From Silanimonas sp965368785 (lineage in GTDB: Bacteria; Pseudomonadota; Gammaproteobacteria; Xanthomonadales; Xanthomonadaceae), in the NCBI GenBank assembly GCA_965368785.1, contig CBDUOG010000089.1, forward strand, positions 1 through 6,779: a stretch of DNA of 6,779 bases, written 5' to 3'. The notes under the pieces are model-generated. The model did no database searches and was not told the DNA's origin. It saw only the letters and a program-made list of their open reading frames with translations. A program made the position numbers and the translations under genes. Positions 1 through 4,844 of this stretch are shown here, piece after piece (the first letter of the stretch is position 1; the number at the start of each line of letters is the position of its first letter).

Positions 1-88
1 CCTAACCGCAGAGTATTCGCTAAGTGGCAGGCTTTTGTGCTTAGAGAATCGGAACACTCAACTGACTTTGATTTGCCCCGCCATTGAA

Positions 89-106
89 TCGCACCCGCAG
101 GTGCGA
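89..106. repeat. Short hairpin, 7-bp stem
   Basis: TCGCACC (89-95) pairs with GGTGCGA (100-106) around a CGCA loop. It is the first of a run of stem-loops. GCCC (114-117) and GGGC (123-126) form a second, weaker one around a GACAG loop just downstream. No T-tract follows, so neither looks like an intrinsic terminator. Confidence 0.5.
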
Positions 107-144
107 GGATAAGGCCCGACAGGGGCGAGGGAGGGACCCCGAGC

Positions 145-177
145 ATCGCCGATTGGACAGGAGGTCCAACCGGCGAT
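145..177. repeat. Long imperfect palindrome, 14-position stem
   Basis: ATCGCCG (145-151) pairs with CGGCGAT (171-177). After one A/C mismatch (152/170), TTGGAC (153-158) pairs with GTCCAA (164-169), leaving the loop AGGAG. There is no T-run on either side, so a terminator is unlikely. The sequence GACAGG straddles stem and loop here and also occurs in the smaller hairpin at 114-126, which suggests related elements. Function is unknown. Confidence 0.6.
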
Positions 178-208
178 CCCAGAGCGACTGCGGCGGGATA
201 TTGGTTTT

Positions 209-223
209 CTGAGCTGTACTCAG
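209..223. repeat. Small hairpin before the 100-bp-spaced repeats
   Basis: CTGAG (209-213) pairs with CTCAG (219-223) around a CTGTA loop. It lies between the long palindrome at 145-177 and the first copy of the ~90-bp repeat. It is only five base pairs, so it may be fortuitous. Confidence 0.3.
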
Positions 224-240
224 GGCGATTCAGGCGGAGG

Positions 241-332
241 CGTTTTTGGCCCTTTTGTCGCCACAAAAGGGCAATCAGTCGCATCAAGGGCATTGAAGCA
301 TTACGAAAGATAAAGGGCGTCGCGAGGTGCTA
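241..332 (+). repeat. ~90-bp dispersed repeat, copy 1
   Basis: The copy opens with CGTTTTT and a perfect 10-bp hairpin (GCCCTTTTGT 249-258, loop CGCC, ACAAAAGGGC 263-272). Conserved blocks follow: AGTCGCATCAAGGG (277-290), TTACGAAA (301-308) and GCGTCGCGA (317-325). The same blocks recur exactly 100 bp downstream in copy 2 and, inverted, near the right end of the window. I see no ORF, terminal inverted repeats or target duplication that would make it a standard insertion sequence. It is best described as a structured intergenic repeat of unknown type. Confidence 0.75.
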
Positions 333-344
333 AAGCGTACTGCG

Positions 345-432
345 CGTTTCTCCCCCTCGTCGCCACGAGGGCAAAGAGTCGCATCAAGGGTAGTCATGGT
401 TTACGAAAAATAAGGCGCGTCGCGAAGAGCTA
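345..432 (+). repeat. ~90-bp dispersed repeat, copy 2
   Basis: This copy has the same block order as copy 1. Its hairpin is CCCTCGT (354-360), loop CGCC, ACGAGGG (365-371), followed by AGTCGCATCAAGGG (377-390), TTACGAAA (401-408) and GCGTCGCGA (417-425). The hairpin arms differ from copy 1 on both sides but still pair. The blocks downstream of the hairpin sit exactly 100 bp after those of copy 1, so the pair may have arisen by a local tandem duplication. Confidence 0.75.
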
Positions 433-493
433 GGATGTGAAAGGCGACAATTGGCTAATCGGAATTACTAGATGGGACAAAAGACCTAACGCC

Positions 494-524
494 AAAGCAG
501 ATCCCAGCTTTCGCTGGGATGACG
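494..524. repeat. GATCCC..GGGATGAC palindromic repeat, copy A
   Basis: AAAGCAG is followed by ATCCCAGC (501-508), loop TTTC, GCTGGGAT (513-520) and GACG: a perfect 8-bp stem. This resembles the short dispersed palindromes, often mistranslated as IPAKAGI or IPAFAGMT peptides, that are common in beta- and gammaproteobacterial intergenic DNA. A second copy begins 71 bp downstream. Confidence 0.75.
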
Positions 525-564
525 AAAAAAGGCGAATCGCCGGGCTAATAGGCAGGCCAACATA

Positions 565-596
565 AAAGCAGATCCCGGCTTTCGCCGGGATGACCG
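565..596. repeat. GATCCC..GGGATGAC palindromic repeat, copy B
   Basis: The layout matches copy A: AAAGCAG, then ATCCCGGC (572-579), loop TTTC, GCCGGGAT (584-591), then GACCG. Relative to copy A, one stem pair changes from A-T (506/515) to G-C (577/586), so pairing is kept. The flanks beyond the repeat are unrelated, consistent with two separate insertions or an old duplication. Confidence 0.75.
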
Positions 597-850
597 AATA
601 AGAAGGGAATAGCGAATCCCAAGGACCCCGGCCAATCTGAACCCCACCCCACCCGAAACCGCCAAACACCAGACTTCGGCCCCTTTATAGCGTACCCTTG
701 CGCCTGCTCTGGAGACTGTCACGCTTTCCTGGGATCACGCGCAATGCGGATCTACCAACGTGACCGGAGACAGAACACCGGCCGACTCAAGGCACGGTCC
801 AATTTATTTACCGAAGGCGCGGTGCTGGAAACGCTCTTGGTTCTCTAAAC

Positions 851-855
851 AGAGG
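851..855 (+). promoter_or_regulatory. Ribosome binding site of rhlE
   Basis: AGAGG sits five bases before the ATG at 861 and fixes that codon as the start. CTCT at 843-846 could pair with AGAG at 851-854, which would partly hide the site, but the stem is only four base pairs. Confidence 0.65.
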
Positions 856-860
856 TTTTC

Positions 861-2177
861 ATGTCATTTCAATCCCTTGGCCTTTCGGCCCCGTTGCTGC
901 GTGCGCTTTCTGAGCTCGGCTACAACACCCCTACTCCCGTTCAAGTTGCTGCCATCCCGGAAATCCTGAATGGCCGCGATGTACTGGCCGGCGCGCAAAC
1001 CGGCACCGGTAAAACCGCTGCATTTGCTCTGCCGATCCTGCATCACCTGTCGCGTCCGAACACGGCGATTGCCGGTCGTCCGATCCGCGCATTAATCATC
1101 ACCCCGACCCGCGAGTTAACCTCGCAGGTTCAAGCCAGCGTGCATGAATATGCTGCGCACCTGGAAATTCGCTCGACCACCGTATTCGGTGGCGTCAGCC
1201 AGCGCCCACAGGTTGAAGCCCTGCGTCGCGGCGTCGATATTCTCGTCGCCACTCCGGGCCGTTTAATGGACCTGGTCGGTCAGCGCCAAATTGATTTGTC
1301 GCGGGTCGAAGTGTTGGTTCTCGACGAAGCCGACCGCATGCTCGATATGGGCTTCCTGCCGGAAATTCGCCGCATCCTCAGCGGCTTGCCGAAACAGCGC
1401 CAAACCCTGCTCTTCTCAGCAACCTTTGCCGAGCCGATCAAACAATTGGCTGCCCAATTTATGCGCTCGCCAGTTGAGATTCAGATCGCCGCACGTAACA
1501 GCGTCGTTGCGACCATCGAACACATCGTGCACCCGGTGGATGCCGCGCGTAAGCGCGATCTGTTGCTACATGTGTTGGCTGAAGACAGCCGTCGTCAGAC
1601 GCTGGTGTTTTCACGCACCAAGCATGGCGCCGACAAGCTGGTAAAAATCCTGTGGCAGTTTGGTCACAAGGCCGCGGTGATTCACGGCAACAAGAGTCAG
1701 AACGCGCGTGATCGCGCTCTGACCGATTTCAAAAGCGGCAAAGTTAATACCTTAATTGCTACCGACGTCGCCGCTCGCGGTTTGGACATCGATCAATTGC
1801 CGACCGTCATCAACTACGACTTACCGATGGTTGCTGAAGACTACGTGCACCGCATTGGCCGCACCGGTCGTAACGGTGCATTGGGCAAAGCAATCTCGCT
1901 GGTATGTGCTGATGAATCGGCACAATTGCGTGACATTCAAAAACTGCTCGGCCGCGACATCTCCAAGGTTGAAATCGCCGGATTCATTCCGACCCAACCA
2001 CTGAAGATGACCGCCGGTTCACCGCGTCGTGCGCCGCGCCCGGCACCAGTCGACAAGCTCAAGCGTCAGGGCCGCATCCATAAGGAAAATCGCAGCGCCG
2101 GTAACGGTCCGCGCCGCGAAGGTGGCCGCAATAACAGCACTCGCCCGCAAGGCAGTCGTGCGGCGGTTCAACGCTAA
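861..2177 (+). CDS. rhlE: DEAD-box ATP-dependent RNA helicase, RhlE type
   Basis: This is an ATP-dependent RNA helicase that unwinds short RNA duplexes. RhlE relatives act in the cytoplasm in ribosome assembly, RNA turnover and cold adaptation (family knowledge). All core motifs are visible in the 438-residue product: the Q motif (F3 and TPVQ to Q28), Walker A AQTGTGKT (45-52), PTREL (82-86), GG (110-111), TPGR (131-134), DEAD (155-158), SAT (186-188), FSRT (250-253), ATDVAARGLD (300-309) and HRIGRTGR (330-337). A basic, low-complexity tail from about residue 385 is rich in R, G, P and N, as in RhlE proteins, and probably binds RNA nonspecifically. The ATG at 861 has AGAGG five bases upstream and places the Q motif normally. 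The gene is intact and followed by a strong terminator, so it is probably a single-gene unit. The RhlE subgroup is inferred from the start MSFxSLGL and the tail; another DEAD-box paralogue is the alternative. Confidence 0.95.
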   Translation: MSFQSLGLSAPLLRALSELGYNTPTPVQVAAIPEILNGRDVLAGAQTGTGKTAAFALPILHHLSRPNTAIAGRPIRALIITPTRELTSQVQASVHEYAAHLEIRSTTVFGGVSQRPQVEALRRGVDILVATPGRLMDLVGQRQIDLSRVEVLVLDEADRMLDMGFLPEIRRILSGLPKQRQTLLFSATFAEPIKQLAAQFMRSPVEIQIAARNSVVATIEHIVHPVDAARKRDLLLHVLAEDSRRQTLVFSRTKHGADKLVKILWQFGHKAAVIHGNKSQNARDRALTDFKSGKVNTLIATDVAARGLDIDQLPTVINYDLPMVAEDYVHRIGRTGRNGALGKAISLVCADESAQLRDIQKLLGRDISKVEIAGFIPTQPLKMTAGSPRRAPRPAPVDKLKRQGRIHKENRSAGNGPRREGGRNNSTRPQGSRAAVQR

Positions 2178-2185
2178 GCCGCTTG

Positions 2186-2231
2186 GCTAAAAAACAAAAC
2201 CAGTCCCGGCTTCGGCCGGGATTTTTGTTTT
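2186..2231 (+). terminator. Rho-independent terminator after rhlE
   Basis: TCCCGGC (2204-2210), a TTCG tetraloop (2211-2214) and GCCGGGA (2215-2221) form a perfect GC-rich stem, followed by TTTTTGTTTT (2222-2231). An A-rich stretch (AAAAAACAAAA) lies upstream, so the lower part can also pair and the element could work in both directions. It starts a few bases after the helicase stop codon and separates that gene from the acetyltransferase gene. Confidence 0.92.
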
Positions 2232-2236
2232 GGGGC

Positions 2237-2242
2237 TACAAT
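2237..2242 (+). promoter_or_regulatory. Possible -10 element of the acetyltransferase gene
   Basis: TACAAT differs from the TATAAT consensus at one base. It lies just after the terminator and 33 bases before the ATG at 2276, where a promoter is needed because the terminator isolates this gene. There is no recognisable -35 box 17 bases upstream, because that position falls in the terminator stem. The call is tentative. Confidence 0.35.
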
Positions 2243-2275
2243 TCGCCTATCACCACAATCGGCATTTCCGGACTG

Positions 2276-2953
2276 ATGCGGCAGCTGCTCGACAATATTT
2301 TCTGGCATAGCTTTTCCGGCCCGCACCGGCGCTTCGCCGTCGGTACCGATCAGGCTATGCGCATGGCCCCGGGCTTCTCACCGATCCTGGCATTCCCGGA
2401 AGCCAACGCACCGGACTTCGATGCCCTTCGAGCTTTTTGTGAGACCGGTGAGCGCTTTTATACCGACGGCTGGTCGGGCCCGGAGCAAGCGAGTTGGCCG
2501 ATCCTGTTTGAATCGACCATGCTCAAAATGATCTGGGAAGGCGGAGTGCTCAAAGACGTCGCAGAGCCCGAAGCCGTGCCCCTTAACAAAGCACACGCCG
2601 GGCAGGCCCTGGCACTGGCAAAGCTAACCAACCCCGGCCCCTTCGGTTTGCGCACCTTGGAACTCGGCGAATACTTTGGTTTTTTTGAAGGGGGGCAATT
2701 GATGGCGATGGCCGGCGAACGGGTATTTGCCGGAACCCTTCGCGAAATCAGTGGCGTGTGCACCCACCCCGATTTTCAAGGCCGCGGCTACGCCAGGCGC
2801 TTAATGAACTTACTGATTCGCCGCGAGATGCAACGTAACGAAACCCCGGTTCTGCATGTGATGAGCAAGAACACCGGCGCCGTTCACCTGTACCGCAAGA
2901 TGGGTTTTGCCGAATACCGCGAATCGGTGGTTCGGGTGGTTAGCCCAGCCTGA
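2276..2953 (+). CDS. GNAT-family N-acetyltransferase (FR47-like)
   Basis: This 225-residue product is probably a cytoplasmic acetyltransferase that moves an acetyl group from acetyl-CoA to an amine. The substrate cannot be read from the sequence. The C-terminal half carries the GNAT core: strand and motif A around residues 157-174 (EISGVCTHPDFQGRGYARR, with the QGRGYA pyrophosphate-binding loop at 168-173), and motif B around 199-211 (NTGAVHLYRKMGF, with the conserved Y206). The N-terminal half (LLDNIFWHSFSGPHRRF) resembles the N-terminus of FR47-like proteins as I recall them. The frame is open back to a TTG at 2183, but that extension would translate the helicase terminator, so I take the ATG at 2276. 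Its ribosome binding site is weak (CCGGA, three bases upstream). The gene stands alone between a terminator and a 196-bp gap. Confidence 0.88.
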   Translation: MRQLLDNIFWHSFSGPHRRFAVGTDQAMRMAPGFSPILAFPEANAPDFDALRAFCETGERFYTDGWSGPEQASWPILFESTMLKMIWEGGVLKDVAEPEAVPLNKAHAGQALALAKLTNPGPFGLRTLELGEYFGFFEGGQLMAMAGERVFAGTLREISGVCTHPDFQGRGYARRLMNLLIRREMQRNETPVLHVMSKNTGAVHLYRKMGFAEYRESVVRVVSPA

Positions 2954-3149
2954 CCGATTTCTCCGTAATTCTGCGTAGTCATCTTCGAAGGCCTGTTACG
3001 CAATAAGCACTGGACGTTCGTGGCAAATCAGAGCAGCATTGCGGCACAGGGACTGTCTTTTTCGCTATTTTGCCGGACCACCTACCGGCTGTAACACGCA
3101 ACGCAACTTGTCGTATTGAATACACGGTGACAACACCTAAGGAGTATCT
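2954..3149. other. Intergenic gap before the envelope operon
   Basis: This 196-bp gap should contain the end of the acetyltransferase transcript and the promoter of the next operon. No strong terminator hairpin with a T-run is visible. GCCGG (3072-3076) and CCGGC (3085-3089) form a small stem. A weak promoter-like pair, GTAACA (3091-3096) and TATTGA (3114-3119) with 17-base spacing, is too poor to annotate. Confidence 0.4.
3139..3144 (+). promoter_or_regulatory. Strong ribosome binding site of the DUF3617-type gene
   Basis: AAGGAG lies five bases upstream of the ATG at 3150. It is the only strong Shine-Dalgarno sequence in the three-gene operon, so ribosome entry may be concentrated here. 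Confidence 0.8.
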
Positions 3150-4010
3150 ATGTGGCTTTTCCGTACTGTGCTGTTTGTTTTTGTTAGCGCACTGATTGCG
3201 CCCACCCACGCCGCCGAGCAAGGTGAAAAGTGGGAATACACCACTAAGATGCAAATGGAAGGGTTCTCACTGCCCGGCCAAACCGTGCAGAGCTGTTTTG
3301 AGCCCGGCTGGAAAAGCCCGCCCGGCGCAAGCGGCGAAGGCATGGAAGACTGCAAAACCCATTCCATACAACGAAGTGGCAATACGGTCAGCTGGAAGAT
3401 GCAATGCCCCGATATGACCGGTAACGGCCAGATGACGTTCACCGGAAATAGCTTCAGTGGCGTAACGAATCTGAGTTCTGAAGATGGTGATATGAAAATC
3501 ACTATGAGCGGCAAGAAACTTGGCAGCTGCGTACTGGCCAATGCACGCACAACGCTGAATGGTCGGGCCATGCCCAACGAAGCCGAAGTTAATCGCCAGG
3601 TCGCAGCGGCTCAGGCGCGAAGTAATGCTCATATGAAACAGGTTTGCGACGATGCACTGAATCAGATGAGCGGGATTTCATTTCGATCGCTCGAAGGTCA
3701 ATGCCCGGCAGAGCGCAAACTTATGTGTACGCGACTCAGCCAGAGCCGATGGGCTTACAAAGCCTCGGTGAGCAATGAAAACTTAAGCGCGGTTGGCCAG
3801 CTGTGCAAAACCAGCGCGCCTGCCGTTCGCAAAACCGCCTGCGCGTTCTCGCAACAATCCGGCGATTGGAATTTCCTGCAGCAGCATTGCCCGGTAGAAA
3901 CTGCCGTACTGGCTAAGAAGGAATGCGGCGGCCGTGACTTCACATCAATGCAGGCCAGCAGATACGCCGGCTTTTGCACCAGCTACTCGCGCAATAAGGT
4001 TAAAAAATAG
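3150..4010 (+). CDS. Exported cysteine-rich protein with N-terminal DUF3617-type domain
   Basis: The function is unknown; the product is a 286-residue exported protein. Residues 1-21 form a signal peptide (MWLFRTVLFVFVSALIAPTHA) with likely cleavage after THA or HAA, so the protein should be periplasmic. Residues 25-135 match the DUF3617 pattern: GEKWEYTTKMQM, LPGQTVQSCF, a CPDMTGNGQMTFTGNSFSG core, then GSC. This part has four cysteines (49, 68, 86, 127). The remaining ~120 residues are unusual for the family: eight cysteines (166, 185, 193, 219, 231, 247, 259, 276) fall into four C-x(15-25)-C modules separated by 7-11 residues. All twelve cysteines could pair as disulfides in the periplasm. 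The ATG at 3150 follows AAGGAG by five bases. Its TAG stop is separated by nine bases from the next gene's ATG, so the genes form an operon. The DUF3617 assignment is from memory of the family pattern. Confidence 0.8.
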   Translation: MWLFRTVLFVFVSALIAPTHAAEQGEKWEYTTKMQMEGFSLPGQTVQSCFEPGWKSPPGASGEGMEDCKTHSIQRSGNTVSWKMQCPDMTGNGQMTFTGNSFSGVTNLSSEDGDMKITMSGKKLGSCVLANARTTLNGRAMPNEAEVNRQVAAAQARSNAHMKQVCDDALNQMSGISFRSLEGQCPAERKLMCTRLSQSRWAYKASVSNENLSAVGQLCKTSAPAVRKTACAFSQQSGDWNFLQQHCPVETAVLAKKECGGRDFTSMQASRYAGFCTSYSRNKVKK

Positions 4011-4019
4011 TTGCTGCCG

Positions 4020-4844
4020 ATGCGGATTGCGCTGTTGATCATGTGCCTATGCTGTGCGCAGCTCTACGCAAGCTGCGCTCTGGCGATAGATATCGTGGCG
4101 CCGGATCGGCTGAGCGTAGAGGCAGCGGCTTACTATGTGGAACGCGACGGCCAAGCCTTGTGGGCACGTAAACATAACGCCGCTCTTCCGCCTGCCTCCT
4201 TAACCAAGCTGATGACCGTATTGGTCGCAATCGATACCGGCCAATTAGCCAAGCCGGTAAAGATCAGTGCTACGGCGGCTGCGATGCACGGTACGCGATT
4301 AGGTTTAAGCGCCGGTGACAAAATGAACCGGGCGGATCTCATTATTGCGAGCTTGATGGTGTCCGCAAACGACGCGTGCTTAGCGCTTGCCGAGTCGATT
4401 GCGGGTACTGAAGCTAAGTTTGTCGAGAAGATGAACTCAAAAGCGAAAGCTCTGGGGCTCGAACAGACTCATTTTGAGAATGCCTGCGGTTTCGAGCACC
4501 CCAGGCATCGCAGCAGTGCCGCAGATTTAGCCAAACTAGCCCGCGTATTTTTGCGACATCCGATGTTGGCGCATGTCGTGTCTTTTGCCAACGGCGATAT
4601 CACAGTCAATGGCAAGCTGCGCCGCATCGGCAATACCAATGCGTTGCTGGGCATCGTCGACGGTGCAAAAGGAATCAAGACCGGCTATACGCAAGCCGCC
4701 GGTAAGTGCCTCATTGCCTTCGCCCGGCGGGGAGAACACACCGTACTTCTGGTCATGCTGAACGCGCCGGATCGGTGGTGGGATGCAGCAGGAATCATTG
4801 AAGCCGCATTTGCTGAAGTTGATGCTGACTCAAAACCGCAGTAA
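4020..4844 (+). CDS. Short D-alanyl-D-alanine carboxypeptidase-like protein (peptidase S11)
   Basis: By family this is a serine D,D-carboxypeptidase that trims the terminal D-alanine from peptidoglycan stem peptides in the periplasm. The product (274 residues from the ATG) has a signal peptide (about 1-22, cleavage after ALA) and all three catalytic motifs: SLTK (S60, K63), SAN (115-117) and KTG (220-222). The spacing is normal and the HGT/RLGL region typical of S11 is present. It ends at residue 274, about 40-50 residues after KTG, so it lacks the C-terminal beta domain and amphipathic membrane anchor of classical DacA/PBP5 (about 400 residues). It is probably soluble in the periplasm. A TTG at 4011, directly after the previous stop codon, is the alternative start; the weak TAAGG at 3995-3999 fits that codon better. 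I prefer the ATG by codon type. The next gene overlaps its 3' end. A role other than carboxypeptidase, such as endopeptidase (PbpG-like), is possible. Confidence 0.9.
   Translation: MRIALLIMCLCCAQLYASCALAIDIVAPDRLSVEAAAYYVERDGQALWARKHNAALPPASLTKLMTVLVAIDTGQLAKPVKISATAAAMHGTRLGLSAGDKMNRADLIIASLMVSANDACLALAESIAGTEAKFVEKMNSKAKALGLEQTHFENACGFEHPRHRSSAADLAKLARVFLRHPMLAHVVSFANGDITVNGKLRRIGNTNALLGIVDGAKGIKTGYTQAAGKCLIAFARRGEHTVLLVMLNAPDRWWDAAGIIEAAFAEVDADSKPQ

Larger units (their letters stand above)
1..860. other. Non-coding, hairpin-rich intergenic region upstream of rhlE
   Basis: I find no convincing gene here. The short open frames at 430-722 on the minus strand read through the hairpin repeats and have no domain or ribosome binding site I can support. 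Bases 1-85 show nothing recognisable. Bases 89-223 hold a row of stem-loops, 241-432 hold two copies of a ~90-bp repeat, and 494-596 hold two copies of a short palindromic repeat. Bases 600-860 carry no repeat I can see and must contain the promoter and 5' leader of the helicase gene. I could not identify a convincing -35/-10 pair. Confidence 0.7.

Noticed and set aside
241..432. CRISPR array
   Set aside because: Only two direct copies exist, the repeat is ~90 bp with scattered conserved blocks, and there are no uniform short repeats with unique spacers.
430..722. Two minus-strand open frames of 78-79 codons
   Set aside because: They translate the palindromic repeats (peptides such as VIPAKAGIC), lack a recognisable ribosome binding site and show no domain. 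This is a common source of spurious gene calls.
760..969. 69-codon plus-strand frame overlapping the start of rhlE
   Set aside because: It overlaps the well-supported helicase start in another frame, has no ribosome binding site, and its composition looks like frame-shifted coding DNA.
2183..2275. N-terminal extension of the acetyltransferase from a TTG codon
   Set aside because: It would translate the helicase terminator hairpin and T-tract. The ATG at 2276 gives the expected N-terminus.
3046..3075. CAGGGACTGTCTTTTTCG stretch resembling REP-transposase-associated repeats
   Set aside because: The resemblance is from memory only. There is one copy, no clear palindrome, and no transposase in the window.
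3043..3119. Promoter-like pairs upstream of the DUF3617-type gene (GTAACA/TATTGA and GGCACA/TATTTT)
   Set aside because: Both have 17-base spacing but match the consensus at only about half the positions, no better than expected by chance in this sequence.
4031..4086. Lipoprotein signal in the carboxypeptidase-like protein (YASC)
   Set aside because: The residue at -3 is Tyr rather than Leu, Val or Ile, and a good signal peptidase I site (ALA) follows three residues later.
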